DNA of 64,000 nucleotides, from assembly GCF_016522065.1 (NCBI RefSeq), contig NZ_JAEHFV010000001.1:992001-1056000 (forward strand), read 5' to 3'. Below the pieces are notes generated by a model. The model was not told the DNA's origin. It made no database searches and worked only from the letters and a program-made list of their open reading frames with translations. Of the stretch, positions 28,143 through 37,692 are shown piece after piece (the first letter of the stretch is position 1; every line of letters begins with the position of its first letter). Origin of the DNA: Flavobacterium agrisoli. Lineage in GTDB: Bacteria; Bacteroidota; Bacteroidia; Flavobacteriales; Flavobacteriaceae. The translations under genes were made by a program, and so were the position numbers.

Positions 28143-29438
28143 ATGAAAAAAAATGATCAAATTGGACTAAAAGATGCTATTTCTATTGGAATTGGTGGAA
28201 TGGTTGGTGGCGGAATTTTTGCCGTTTTGGGACTTGCTGTTTCTTTAGCAAAAGGAGGAACTCCAATTGCTTTTTTATTTGCTGGTATAATTGCATTAGT
28301 AACGGCTTATTCGTATGCTAAACTTTCAAAAAAATATCCTAATAAAGGCGGAACAGTAGCTTTTGTAAACAAACAATTTGGCAACGGATTATTTTCGGGA
28401 GCCATTAATAACCTTCTTTGGGTAAGTTATATTGTCATGCTGGCGTTGTATGCTTCTGCTTTCGGGTCGTATGCGGCGGCACTTTTTTCGATGACTGGTT
28501 CCAAAAAATGGGATATTTCTATTTACCAAACCTCGATTTTAATTATAGCCTTGTTAATAAATTATTTCAGTGTTAAATTAGTCAGCACTATCGAATCGGT
28601 TTCGGTGGTCATAAAATTATTGATTCTAATTGCGTTTATCGGTGTCGGCTTTTATGGTCTCTCTATAAAACCGGAAAACATTGCTCAATTGTCGCCTGCA
28701 AATTGGGAAAATCCCATTTTATTACTTTCGGGCGGGATGGTCATTTTTGTTGCTTATGAAGGTTTTGAATTAATTGCCAATTCCGTTTCTGACTTAAAAG
28801 ACAGAGAAAAAAACACCGAAAAAGCCTATTTCGGTGCGGTGGGTTTCGTTATTATTCTATATATTTTAATTGCTATTGTTACCGTAGGCGCTTTACCTTT
28901 TAAAGAAATTGCTAATGCACAAGATTATGTTTTAGCCAAGGCAGCACAACCAACTCTGGGACAAATTGGTTTTACAATTATTACAATCACAGCTTTAATT
29001 TCCACATTTTCTGCCATAAATGCCACGGTATTAGGTAGCGGAAGAGTCAATTACGATATTGCTTTAGATGAAGAACTACCTCAATATTTTTGCCACAAAT
29101 TATGGGGAAAACCTATTGGATTGTTAGTTACAGCCATTTTATCTATCGCCCTGGTAAATGTATTTAATTTACAAAGCATTTCAACAGCTGGAAGCGCCGG
29201 GTTTTTAATGATTTTTGGTATTGTCAACTACATAGGTTTTAAAAAACACCTCGAATTGAATTCGAATAAATGGATACACTTATTAGCAGCTTTTCTTTGT
29301 TTTTTAGCCTTTTTCACCTTATTAGTTCAGCAATTCAAAAACAATAGCTTGGGCGTTATCATTTCGGTCGGAATTATTTTATTTTGCTTTTTACTTGAAT
29401 TTTTTTATAAAAAATACGCAGATAAAAAGGCTATTTAA
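28143..29438 (+). CDS. APC superfamily amino-acid permease
   Basis: A 431-residue inner-membrane transporter with about 12 segments. The first helix has the broken-helix motif ISIGIGGMVGGGIFAVLG, the APC hallmark for substrate backbone binding. AFLFAGIIALVTAYSYAKLS and VAYEGFELIANSVSDLKDRE (helix 6 region) are also typical of the amino acid-polyamine-organocation family. The end is hydrophobic with a lysine-rich tail. It is a single gene; the transported amino acid cannot be told. Confidence 0.9.
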   Translation: MKKNDQIGLKDAISIGIGGMVGGGIFAVLGLAVSLAKGGTPIAFLFAGIIALVTAYSYAKLSKKYPNKGGTVAFVNKQFGNGLFSGAINNLLWVSYIVMLALYASAFGSYAAALFSMTGSKKWDISIYQTSILIIALLINYFSVKLVSTIESVSVVIKLLILIAFIGVGFYGLSIKPENIAQLSPANWENPILLLSGGMVIFVAYEGFELIANSVSDLKDREKNTEKAYFGAVGFVIILYILIAIVTVGALPFKEIANAQDYVLAKAAQPTLGQIGFTIITITALISTFSAINATVLGSGRVNYDIALDEELPQYFCHKLWGKPIGLLVTAILSIALVNVFNLQSISTAGSAGFLMIFGIVNYIGFKKHLELNSNKWIHLLAAFLCFLAFFTLLVQQFKNNSLGVIISVGIILFCFLLEFFYKKYADKKAI

Positions 29439-29758
29439 ATCTGATTTTTTTCGAAATTCCTAAAAGTAGACTTTTTTAAAACTATAAACGTATTGCTCCG
29501 CTTTTTTGTCGAAATCAAATTAAATAAGAACTCCTAATTACGCCTATTCTCCCTCTTTACCTGCCTTGACAGGTGTTGAATAATTTTTTACCAAATCGTT
29601 AATTCAATATTAATTAATCAACAAAACAAACTAAAACGTTTTCTTTATTGCGAATTTAGCACACAAATTTGCAAATTCGCATGTGTTCTTATAGCCACAA
29701 TCCAACTAATTTAGCAATAGCAAATTAGAACTATTAATTAATTTAAAAATTAAAAGCT
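29439..29758. other. 320-bp intergenic region without a gene
   Basis: AT-rich. I see three small inverted repeats: ACCTG/CAGGT at 29559-29574, GCGAATTT/AAATTCGC at 29650-29680, and CTAATTT/AAATTAG at 29706-29728. The last two lie upstream of the next gene and might be regulatory. No clear TAnnTTTG element. Confidence 0.4.
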
Positions 29759-30166
29759 ATGAAAACGATTTTAAAATTATTAGTGCTTGCAGTTATGTTT
29801 ACGGGAGTAAATTCGTATGCAATTGAAGGGAATGAAGATTTTAGACTTCATGTAATCAAAAACGAAGGAAAACAAATTTCTTTCTCATTGAACAAGGTAA
29901 AAGCCGCCAAAGTCTCAATTTATGAAAAAGACGGAACATTAATTTATTTTGAAAAAATTAAAGGTACAGAAGATGGAATTTTGAGAACTTTTAGCCTTGA
30001 AGAATTCCCAGAAGGTGACTACTTGATTGTAGTTGAAAATGAAAACAAAAAATTAACTCATGAAATTTCGGTAACAGATAAAAACACTACTTTGTCTACA
30101 ACTGCCATTTCAGAAGTTTATAAAAATAATTTGGATGAAAAAAATACTAGCGTTGCTTCACGTTAG
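29759..30166 (+). CDS. Small secreted beta-sandwich protein, function unknown
   Basis: A 135-residue protein with a signal peptide ending in VNSYA. The mature part looks like one Ig-like or DUF3244/Por-tail-like beta-sandwich: QISFSLNKVKAAKVSIYEKD, GILRTFSLEEFPEGDYLIVV, and TKKLTHEI-like NKKLTHEISVTD, the usual pattern of strands in Bacteroidetes secreted domains. The last 30 residues are polar. It is a single gene with a strong terminator. No function can be given. Confidence 0.7.
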   Translation: MKTILKLLVLAVMFTGVNSYAIEGNEDFRLHVIKNEGKQISFSLNKVKAAKVSIYEKDGTLIYFEKIKGTEDGILRTFSLEEFPEGDYLIVVENENKKLTHEISVTDKNTTLSTTAISEVYKNNLDEKNTSVASR

Positions 30167-30217
30167 TAGTTCTTTTTGAAAAATTTGGTTAAATAGTTAG
30201 TAAAGTTTGATTTAGAA

Positions 30218-30248
30218 AAAGCAGCCTTTGGTTTGGGCTGCTTTTTTT
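30218..30248. terminator. Bidirectional terminator between the secreted protein gene and icmF
   Basis: AAAGCAGCC and GGCTGCTTT pair around a G/T loop. T runs follow on the plus strand, and an A tract before the stem gives T on the minus strand. Confidence 0.85.
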
Positions 30249-30252
30249 ATGC

Positions 30253-33200
30253 CTACATATTTCGGCGATACATTCCGCCGACTTCAAACATAGATTCGGT
30301 AAGTTGTCCTAACGAACAAACTTTACTTGCTTCCATCAAAACCTCAAAAATATTAGCGTTCTGAATGGCTGCATCTTTTAAAAGCTGGAGTTGTTTTGTA
30401 GCGGACTCTTGTTGAAGCTGATGCAAATTTCCCAACATAGTCAGTTGGTATTTTTTTTCATTTTCGGTAGCACGAATCACTTCTGTTGGAATTATTGTGG
30501 GTGATCCTTTTGAACTCAAGAAAGTATTTACGCCAATAATAGGAAACGCTCCTTCATGCTTTAAGGTCTCGTAATACAAGGATTCTTCCTGAATTTTGGA
30601 ACGTTGGTACATGGTTTCCATAGCGCCAAGCACGCCGCCTCTTTCGGTAATTCGATCAAATTCTTTTAAAACCGCTTCTTCTACCAAATCGGTTAATTCT
30701 TCAATAATAAAAGCCCCTTGAATTGGATTTTCGTTCTGTGTGAGTCCAAACTCTTTATTAATAATCAATTGAATTGCCATCGCGCGTCTAACCGAGGCCT
30801 CAGTTGGTGTGGTAATGGCTTCGTCGTATGCATTGGTATGAAGCGAATTACAATTGTCATAAATAGCATAAAGCGCTTGTAAGGTGGTTCGAATATCATT
30901 AAAATCTATTTCTTGTGCGTGTAAGGAACGTCCCGAAGTTTGAATATGATATTTCAACAATTGCGCTCTTTCGTTGGCTTGGTATTTGTTTTTTAATGCT
31001 TTAGCCCAAATACGGCGGGCAACTCTACCAATAACAGCGTATTCGGGGTCGATTCCATTTGAAAAGAAAAACGATAAATTAGGGCCAAAATCATCAATAT
31101 GCATGCCCCTACTCAAAAAATATTCGACATAAGTGAAACCGTTTGACAAAGTAAAAGCCAATTGCGTAATAGGATTGGCGCCTGCTTCGGCAATATGATA
31201 ACCCGAAATTGATACCGAATAAAAATTACGAATCTTATTTTGAATGAAATATTCTTGCACGTCGCCCATCAATCGAAGAGCAAATTCGGTTGAAAAAATA
31301 CAGGTGTTTTGTGCTTGATCTTCTTTTAAAATATCCGCCTGAACGGTTCCGCGCACCAGCGTTAAAGTATGTCTTTTAATTTTGTTGTAAACCGATGATG
31401 GCAAAACTTGGTCACCTGTTACACCCAACAAAAACAACCCCAAACCATCATTCCCTTCTGGTAAATCGCCTTGGTAACGTGGTCGCTCAATGCCCTTTTG
31501 CTTAAATATTTTTGCGATTATTGCTTCTATTTCCTGCTCCAAATTATGGCTTTTGATATACAATTCGCATTGCTGATCAATGGCGGCATTCATAAAAAAA
31601 GCGAGCAACATGGGAGCTGGACCATTTATCGTCATGCTCACCGAAGTAAGCGGATCAGTTAAATTAAAACCCGAATACACTTTTTTAGCATCATCCAAAC
31701 AACAAATAGAAACACCAGCATTTCCAATTTTTCCATAAATATCAGGTCGTAAATTAGGATCGCTTCCGTACAAAGTCACGCTATCAAAAGCAGTTGAAAG
31801 CCGTTTAGCAGGAATACCTTTGCTTAAATAATGTAACCGTTTGTTGGTTCGCTCTGGCCCACCCTCGCCTGCAAACATTCGAGACGGATCTTCACCTTCG
31901 CGTTTAAAAGGGTACAACCCTGAAGTAAAAGGAAATTTACCCGGAACATTTTCTTGCAGACTCCAGCGCAAAATATCGCCCCACGCTTGGTATTTGGGTA
32001 AGGCAATTTTAGGTATTTGCAAATGCGATAAACTCTCGATATGGGTGTTAATATTGATTTCTTTGTCACGAACCTTAAAGTGGTAAACGGGATTTTTATA
32101 AGTATCGATTTTTTCATTCCAACCCAAAATCAATTCCCAATTTGCAGAATCTAATTCTTTTTTTACCTTATCAAATTGATTTAAAAGTAAATTCAAGAAA
32201 ATCCGGTTTTCGTCTTCGCCTTCAATTGCACTTTTATATACTGTACTTTCTACAATTCCATTAGCATCTATTAGAGCTTCTTTCCCCGAAACCGATTCAA
32301 TGGTTTTAAAAATTCCGTATAATTTTTGGGCAATTTCTTTTTGCGAAATTACTTTGCTATCATATAAACGATTGCTCTCCGAAATTTCGGAAAGATAGCG
32401 GTTTCGTTGTGGCGGAATTATTTCTGCTTTTTGGCTTATTGCATTAGAAACTACAAAAGTAGATTGCCAATCAAGGTTTGCTTTTTTAAAAAGTATATCG
32501 AGAAGCGCTTTATACAAAGTATTCATTCCGAAATCATTAAACTGCGAAGCAATAGTACCAAAAACAGGCAAATCATCGCTCTTCACCTCCCATAATTGAT
32601 GGTTGCGTTGGTATTGTTTTTTGACATCTCGAAGAGCATCCAAAGCACCACGTTTATCAAATTTATTGAGTACAACCAAATCGGCAAAATCCAACATGTC
32701 AATTTTTTCTAATTGCGTGGCTGCACCAAATTCTGGAGTCATTACATACATGGCCACATCCGAATGTGCTGTTATTTCAGTGTCTGATTGACCAATTCCG
32801 GAAGTTTCTAGAATTATCAAGTCAAATTTTGCGGCTTTTACAATAGCAATTGCTTCGGCTACATGTTGCGACAAACTCAAATGTGATTGCCTAGTTGCCA
32901 ACGAACGCATATAAACATTGGAATTATGGATTGAATTCATGCGTATACGATCGCCCAATAAAGCACCACCCGTTTTTCGCTTGGAAGGATCTACCGAAAT
33001 AATGGCAAGTTTTTTATCCGAAAAATCAATTAAAAACCGACGTACAAGTTCATCAATAAGAGATGATTTTCCGGCTCCTCCGGTTCCAGTTATTCCTAAA
33101 ACCGGAATGGCAGTGTGTCCTATTTTATGGTGAATTGTTTCTAAAACAGATTTTGATTTTTCTGGGAAATTTTCGGCTGCCGAAATCAATCGGGCGATTA

Positions 33201-33693
33201 CAGCATCTTTTTTCCGAGTTAATTCGTTTAAATCAAAATTCAAATCTTCGCCAATTGGAAAATCAGATTGTTGAATCAAATCGTTAATCATTCCTTGCAA
33301 ACCCATTTCTCGTCCATCATCAGGCGAGTAAATTTTGGCAATACCATATTCTTGTAATTCTTCAATTTCAGTAGGTAAAATCACGCCGCCTCCACCAGCA
33401 AAAATCTTGATATGTCCCGCATTTTTTGCTTGCAACAAATCGTACATGTATTTAAAATATTCGATATGCCCACCTTGATAAGAAGTCATGGCAATGGCAT
33501 TAACATCTTCTTGAATGGCCGTAGTAACCACTTCTTCAACGCTGCGATTGTGCCCCAAATGAATGACTTCTACACCACTTGCTTGAATGATACGACGCAT
33601 GATATTAATGGCGGCATCATGTCCGTCAAAAAGTGAAGCTGCTGTAACAATTCTTACTTTATTTTTAGGAATATACGGAATTAGCGATTTCAT
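30253..33693 (-). CDS. icmF: Fused isobutyryl-CoA mutase (IcmF)
   Basis: A 1146-residue three-part protein: B12-binding domain (1-140, with FDGHDAAIN and the cobalt ligand His25), a MeaB-like GTPase chaperone (195-400, P-loop GTGGAGKS at 203-210 and NKFD at 343-346), and the mutase barrel (530-1146). It interconverts isobutyryl-CoA and butyryl-CoA with adenosylcobalamin. Phe607 in RMFAGEGG and Gln795 in AQNTCIF stand where methylmalonyl-CoA mutase has Tyr and Arg, so the branched monocarboxylic acyl-CoA is the expected substrate rather than methylmalonyl-Co[13 protein letters not shown] (His833) is the conserved active-site segment. Role: valine-type carbon catabolism, in the cytoplasm. Many databases would label it generically methylmalonyl-CoA mutase. 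Confidence 0.93.
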   Translation of the reverse strand: MKSLIPYIPKNKVRIVTAASLFDGHDAAINIMRRIIQASGVEVIHLGHNRSVEEVVTTAIQEDVNAIAMTSYQGGHIEYFKYMYDLLQAKNAGHIKIFAGGGGVILPTEIEELQEYGIAKIYSPDDGREMGLQGMINDLIQQSDFPIGEDLNFDLNELTRKKDAVIARLISAAENFPEKSKSVLETIHHKIGHTAIPVLGITGTGGAGKSSLIDELVRRFLIDFSDKKLAIISVDPSKRKTGGALLGDRIRMNSIHNSNVYMRSLATRQSHLSLSQHVAEAIAIVKAAKFDLIILETSGIGQSDTEITAHSDVAMYVMTPEFGAATQLEKIDMLDFADLVVLNKFDKRGALDALRDVKKQYQRNHQLWEVKSDDLPVFGTIASQFNDFGMNTLYKALLDILFKKANLDWQSTFVVSNAISQKAEIIPPQRNRYLSEISESNRLYDSKVISQKEIAQKLYGIFKTIESVSGKEALIDANGIVESTVYKSAIEGEDENRIFLNLLLNQFDKVKKELDSANWELILGWNEKIDTYKNPVYHFKVRDKEININTHIESLSHLQIPKIALPKYQAWGDILRWSLQENVPGKFPFTSGLYPFKREGEDPSRMFAGEGGPERTNKRLHYLSKGIPAKRLSTAFDSVTLYGSDPNLRPDIYGKIGNAGVSICCLDDAKKVYSGFNLTDPLTSVSMTINGPAPMLLAFFMNAAIDQQCELYIKSHNLEQEIEAIIAKIFKQKGIERPRYQGDLPEGNDGLGLFLLGVTGDQVLPSSVYNKIKRHTLTLVRGTVQADILKEDQAQNTCIFSTEFALRLMGDVQEYFIQNKIRNFYSVSISGYHIAEAGANPITQLAFTLSNGFTYVEYFLSRGMHIDDFGPNLSFFFSNGIDPEYAVIGRVARRIWAKALKNKYQANERAQLLKYHIQTSGRSLHAQEIDFNDIRTTLQALYAIYDNCNSLHTNAYDEAITTPTEASVRRAMAIQLIINKEFGLTQNENPIQGAFIIEELTDLVEEAVLKEFDRITERGGVLGAMETMYQRSKIQEESLYYETLKHEGAFPIIGVNTFLSSKGSPTIIPTEVIRATENEKKYQLTMLGNLHQLQQESATKQLQLLKDAAIQNANIFEVLMEASKVCSLGQLTESMFEVGGMYRRNM

Positions 33694-33772
33694 TTTATAA
33701 AATTATCAATTAAACATTTCTAATTTACGAATTTTATAAAAGCAGACCGAATTTAGATAACAGTAATACGTT

Positions 33773-34342
33773 TTAAAAAGTTTTTTTGATTTTGGATAAA
33801 AACTCGTGCGAAACTCCCAAATAAGAAGACAAATTTTTATTGTTTATTTTATGAGTGTTATGCGGATATTTATTTACAAAATCAAGATAACGTTGTTTGG
33901 TAGTTTTATTTAAAACATCAATCAATCTTTGCTGAATGTTTATAGTAGTATTTTCTACTAAAAAAATATGAAACTGCAACAATTGCGGAATTTCTTTAAA
34001 CAATTGCGCTTTATTGGCTTTACTAATCACCAACAATTCACTATCAACTAATGCCTTTACATTAAACCTACTGGGTTTTTGATGGTAATAACTTTCGATA
34101 TCACAAATCCATTCTTCGTCAAATACAAATGAAAACACACTTTCGGAACCATTTTCATTGGCAATAAAAACCTTAAACAACCCCTTCAGAACAAATGCTT
34201 CGTATTTGCAGTTGCAATCCTGAATTTGTAAGAATTGATTTTTTTTAAGTTTTATAAATTCTGTTTTTTCAACAATTTTTTCCCATTCTTCTTCTGTAAG
34301 AGTTATTTTACGCAGAAGATTTTTTCTTAAAAGTTCATACAT
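33773..34342 (-). CDS. Crp/Fnr family transcriptional regulator
   Basis: A 189-residue protein with an N-terminal cyclic-nucleotide-binding beta-roll (residues 15-115: IKLKKNQFLQIQDCNCKYEA, FVLKGLFKVFI) and a short C-terminal helix-turn-helix (HKINNKNLSSYLGVSHEFLS). The CxCxY cluster near residue 43 is not the four-Cys set of oxygen-sensing Fnr. Such small Bacteroidetes members often lack cAMP-binding residues. It is divergent from pectate lyase, and the shared 245-bp region holds two palindromes, one of the TTGA-N6-TCAA type that Fnr relatives bind. Control of pectate lyase by this protein is a reasonable inference. Confidence 0.88.
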   Translation of the reverse strand: MYELLRKNLLRKITLTEEEWEKIVEKTEFIKLKKNQFLQIQDCNCKYEAFVLKGLFKVFIANENGSESVFSFVFDEEWICDIESYYHQKPSRFNVKALVDSELLVISKANKAQLFKEIPQLLQFHIFLVENTTINIQQRLIDVLNKTTKQRYLDFVNKYPHNTHKINNKNLSSYLGVSHEFLSKIKKTF

Positions 34343-34415
34343 ACATTTATTGTTTTACACCAATACCCAATAAACAGTGGATATTCTCAAAATTTTCAAG
34401 TCCTTTTCTCAATAT

Positions 34416-34427
34416 GTAATCGATTAC
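34416..34427. promoter_or_regulatory. Palindrome GTAATCGATTAC, possible LacI-type operator
   Basis: A perfect 12-bp palindrome with central CG, as in LacI-family sites, in the shared Crp-pectate lyase upstream region. No LacI-family gene is in the window, so the cognate regulator is unknown. Confidence 0.4.
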
Positions 34428-34498
34428 GTAAAAATATTAAAATTACATTATACTCAAACACAATATGTTAAAAAAATTAAATATTAAAAAATATCACT

Positions 34499-34524
34499 AA
34501 AAAATTGAACTTGTTCAATTTTTT
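34499..34524. promoter_or_regulatory. 26-bp Fnr-like palindrome upstream of pectate lyase
   Basis: Perfect 12-bp arms (AAAAAATTGAAC/GTTCAATTTTTT) around TT. The core TTGAACTTGTTCAA fits the TTGA-N6-TCAA form of Fnr boxes. It lies about 40 bp upstream of the expected transcription start set by CAAATTTG (34541-34548), where a class II activator would bind. Confidence 0.6.
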
Positions 34525-34587
34525 TAAAGGATTTATTACACAAATTTGTCCTCAATAAATCAACTTTAACCAAACAATTTTTTAACA

Positions 34588-35691
34588 ATGAAAATGAAAA
34601 ACAAATTAAAATTTTTTGCTTTAGCTTTGGTACTAAGCTTTGCGAATTGCACCACCGAAGATGCTGCCGTAGAACAATCGGGAACAACTGCTGTTTCCGA
34701 AAATAGTACCGCAAATGTAACCGCAAAAGTTGGCGACTGTTCACAAGTTCCGGGATGGGCTTCGCAAAATGGCGGAACAAAAGGAGGTGGAACCGCTACT
34801 GAGACCGCTGTAAGCACTTATGCTCAACTAAAATCGGCTATAGAAAATACCTCTGTAAAAGTGATTAAAGTTTCGGGAACCATTACGGTTTCGGCTCGTA
34901 TTTCTTTTCAAAATCAAAGCGGAAAAACCATTTATGGTGTCAAAGGAGCTAAATTGGTTTCTACCAATCAAACCAAAGATGGTTCTGGAATTATTTATTT
35001 TAAAAACTGTAAAAACTTAATTATCCGAAATTTGATTTTTGAAGGACCAGGCGCTTATGACACCGATGGTTGGGACAATGCTACCTTAGACAATTGTCAA
35101 AATGTTTGGGTAGACCATTGCGAATTTAGAGATGGTGTAGACGGAAATTTCGATATTAAAAACAAATCGAATTACGTGACCGTTTCGTATACTAAATTCA
35201 CTTATTTAAAAGCACCTAAAGCAGGTGGTTCGGGCGGATCTGATGACCACCGTTATTCAAATCTAATTGGTTCTAGCGATAGCGCAACCGGAGACCGTGG
35301 TACTTTTAAAATTACTTTTGCACGTTGTTGGTGGGCAAGCGGTTGTAGAGAAAGAATGCCTAGAGTTCGCTTTGGACAAGTTCACATCATCAACAGCTAT
35401 TTTAACAGTACCGTGAGCAACAAATGCATCTCGGCTGGTTTAGAAGCTAACATTCGCGTTGACAACAATGTTTTTGAAGGAGTTAAAAATCCGATTGATT
35501 TGTTAAGCGGTTATACTGCGGTAACGGCGACTGGAAATATCTTCACCTCAACTTCTGGAAATACAGCTGGTAAAAACACCGCGTTTAAACCACCTTACAG
35601 CATTGTTACCTTGGCTGCTTCGGCTGTGAAAGCCGATATTACAGCTGGAGCCGGAGCTACTTTCTCTGGAAATACCTGCGGTTCGTTTTAA
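34588..35691 (+). CDS. Pectate lyase, polysaccharide lyase family 1, lipoprotein
   Basis: A 367-residue parallel beta-helix enzyme that cleaves polygalacturonate by beta-elimination using calcium. The signal peptide ends in LSFANC, so it is probably a lipoprotein on the cell surface. The helix begins around VSTYAQLKSAIENTSVKVIK. The calcium-binding NVWVDHCEFRDGVDGNFDIK and the catalytic-Arg segment RERMPRVRFGQVHIINSYF are the family 1 hallmarks. It is monocistronic, divergent from a Crp/Fnr regulator, and preceded by two palindromes. Regulation by carbon or oxygen state is plausible. Confidence 0.95.
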   Translation: MKMKNKLKFFALALVLSFANCTTEDAAVEQSGTTAVSENSTANVTAKVGDCSQVPGWASQNGGTKGGGTATETAVSTYAQLKSAIENTSVKVIKVSGTITVSARISFQNQSGKTIYGVKGAKLVSTNQTKDGSGIIYFKNCKNLIIRNLIFEGPGAYDTDGWDNATLDNCQNVWVDHCEFRDGVDGNFDIKNKSNYVTVSYTKFTYLKAPKAGGSGGSDDHRYSNLIGSSDSATGDRGTFKITFARCWWASGCRERMPRVRFGQVHIINSYFNSTVSNKCISAGLEANIRVDNNVFEGVKNPIDLLSGYTAVTATGNIFTSTSGNTAGKNTAFKPPYSIVTLAASAVKADITAGAGATFSGNTCGSF

Positions 35692-35707
35692 TCGGAACTA
35701 AAAAGAG

Positions 35708-35755
35708 AAACGTCTTAAAGTGGATAGCTAAATTCCCTTTAAGACGTTTTTTATT
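35708..35755 (+). terminator. Terminator of pectate lyase
   Basis: AAACGTCTTAAAG (35708-35720) pairs with CTTTAAGACGTTT (35737-35749), followed by T-rich sequence. Confidence 0.88.
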
Positions 35756-35771
35756 TTATAATTTTTTTAAT

Positions 35772-36647
35772 TTATCCTAACAACTCTTTTTTATAAACTT
35801 CAAAATCGTCTTTAATTTTAGGATCTAATTCTGGGACTTTTATATCGTGGTATTTTTGCAGTTCTTCCCAAATAATTTTGGCTACAATAAAACGTGCCAT
35901 ATCCTTATCATCGGCTGGAACTATAAACCAGGGAGCCTCTTTTTTAGACGTTTTGCTTATAGCTTCTTCGTAGTACTTCATGTATTCTTCCCAGTGCTCT
36001 CGCTCTTTTAAATCGCCTGGTGAAAATTTCCAATTATGCTTTTCTTCTTCTAAACGCCGCAACAAACGCCTCGCCTGTTCTTCTTTACTTAAATGCAAAT
36101 AAAATTTTAAAACAATCGTGCCATTTTCAACAATATGTTCTTCAAAATGATTGATTTGTTTCATGCGTTTTTTCCAAAAATTTTCCGGAATATCTTCAAC
36201 CGAATTGATATGAGGCAAATTTTCGTTTAAAATATAGTCCGGATGCACGCGCGTTACCAATACATTTTCGTAATGCGTTTGATTAAATATGGCAAATTTC
36301 CCTTTTTCGGGCAATGCAATATAATGCCTCCATAAATAATCATGTTCTAACTCGGTTGAATTTGGTGTTTTAAAACTATGCACGACTACACCACGCGAAT
36401 TAAATTCTTTAAAAACTTCCCGAATTAAACTGTCTTTCCCCGAGGTATCCATTCCTTGCAAACAAATTAAAACGCCATACCGATTATGGGCATACATTGT
36501 ATCTTGCAAATCGCTTAATTTTTCTCGGATATCATCTAATTTATCTTCTTTTTCATCGTCGGAAGCCTTTACATCCAAGAGCGTGGGAAAATCAGGGAGT
36601 TTTATTTTTCCCGAAACTTTAAAATCTTTTGGCTTTATCGATTTCAT
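35772..36647 (-). CDS. Polyphosphate kinase 2 family protein
   Basis: A 291-residue P-loop kinase that phosphorylates nucleotides with polyphosphate. Walker A is QGMDTSGKDS at residues 64-73. The lid and phosphate-binding segments appear as SFKTPNSTELEHDYLWRHY, FAIFNQTHYENVLVTRVHP and KFYLHLSKEEQARRLLRRLEE. KHNWKFSPGDLKEREHWEEY is the class-typical C-terminal region. Single-domain members of this length are class I or III; sequence alone does not tell whether AMP, ADP or both are used. It probably links stress polyphosphate pools to nucleotide recharging. Confidence 0.93.
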   Translation of the reverse strand: MKSIKPKDFKVSGKIKLPDFPTLLDVKASDDEKEDKLDDIREKLSDLQDTMYAHNRYGVLICLQGMDTSGKDSLIREVFKEFNSRGVVVHSFKTPNSTELEHDYLWRHYIALPEKGKFAIFNQTHYENVLVTRVHPDYILNENLPHINSVEDIPENFWKKRMKQINHFEEHIVENGTIVLKFYLHLSKEEQARRLLRRLEEEKHNWKFSPGDLKEREHWEEYMKYYEEAISKTSKKEAPWFIVPADDKDMARFIVAKIIWEELQKYHDIKVPELDPKIKDDFEVYKKELLG

Positions 36648-36785
36648 ATACCTTGCATTAAAATTCTCTTAAATATAATATTTTAAAAACAATTATCGAA
36701 AGTGTGCTGCGCAAAAAGCCATCCGAATACTTTTAAATTAAAAAGTTTTCGCATTAAAACTTATCTTCGCTAAAAATTGATTCAA

Positions 36786-37622
36786 ATGGAAAAATTCACT
36801 TTAGAAATTTTATTTCATATTATCGGAATTGGAGCTGCTTCCGGTCTTTTTTACCAAGATAATTCGCTTTATATGATTGGCGATAATAGCGGTTTTTTAT
36901 ACGAATACAGTATAAATTCAAAAGAATTAAACAAATATCCTTTGATTGAAAATCCGCTAGAAAGCACGCCGAAAAAAGAAAAATCCGATTTAGAATCCTT
37001 AACTTGTTTTAAAGATACTCTATTTGTTTTTGGATCGGGATCTACTCCAAATCGCAATAAAATGATTGCTTTTGATTTGCCATCGAAAAAGAAAATTCAG
37101 AATAATGATTTAACCTATTTGTATGCTTTAATGCAACAATTTTCGGAAATAAAACCCGAAGATTTTAATATTGAAGGTGCTATTTTTGAAGGCGAAAATT
37201 GGTATTTATTTAATCGAGGAAATGGCTTGAGTAATAAAAACACCATTTTTACCATTCATGCTACGGATTTATCAAAAGAATTAGCAATTGTGGCCACACC
37301 ATATAAATTACCAAAAATCAAAGGTATTCGAGCCAGTTTTACCGATGCCGTTTTGGTTGAGGATGCCATTTATTTTTTAGCCACAGTTGAAAATACAAAA
37401 TCAACTTATTTAGATGGCGAAATTTTAGGAAGTTTCATAGGTAAAATGGATGTTGCCGAAATGAAAATTAGAAGTACTCAAAAAATAAGTAATTCGCAAA
37501 AATTTGAAGGTATCACTTTGTACGAAAAAAACAAAGACCACATTAGTTTTTTACTCTGCGAAGACAAAGATGATAATTTACAGGAATCAACAATCTACAA
37601 ACTGAATTTACCCCTAAAATAA
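36786..37622 (+). CDS. DUF6929-like beta-propeller protein
   Basis: A 278-residue protein without signal peptide. I start at ATG 36786; the longer form begins at a TTG. It opens IIGIGAASGLFYQDNSLYMI and repeats beta-blade patterns (LESLTCFKDTLFVFGSGSTP; NIEGAIFEGENWYLFNRGNG; RASFTDAVLVEDAIYFLATV; KFEGITLYEKNKDHISFLLC) typical of a propeller. I relate it to DUF6929 from memory. Function unknown. It is divergent from PPK2 with about 138 bases between. Confidence 0.65.
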   Translation: MEKFTLEILFHIIGIGAASGLFYQDNSLYMIGDNSGFLYEYSINSKELNKYPLIENPLESTPKKEKSDLESLTCFKDTLFVFGSGSTPNRNKMIAFDLPSKKKIQNNDLTYLYALMQQFSEIKPEDFNIEGAIFEGENWYLFNRGNGLSNKNTIFTIHATDLSKELAIVATPYKLPKIKGIRASFTDAVLVEDAIYFLATVENTKSTYLDGEILGSFIGKMDVAEMKIRSTQKISNSQKFEGITLYEKNKDHISFLLCEDKDDNLQESTIYKLNLPLK

Positions 37623-37623
37623 A

Positions 37624-37666
37624 GTTCCACTAAACTAGCAACCGAATTGTTCAAGTTTAGTGGAAC
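37624..37666. terminator. Hairpin between convergent genes
   Basis: GTTCCACTAAACT pairs perfectly with AGTTTAGTGGAAC over 13 bp around a 17-base loop. No T run follows on the plus strand and only a broken one on the minus strand, so terminator function is likely but not certain. Confidence 0.55.
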
Positions 37667-37692
37667 CGCCCCAAAAATAGTATTGCAAAAAC

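Noticed and set aside
29559..29574. ACCTG/CAGGT small hairpin
   Set aside because: Five-base arms are too short to claim a function; noted only in the gap description.
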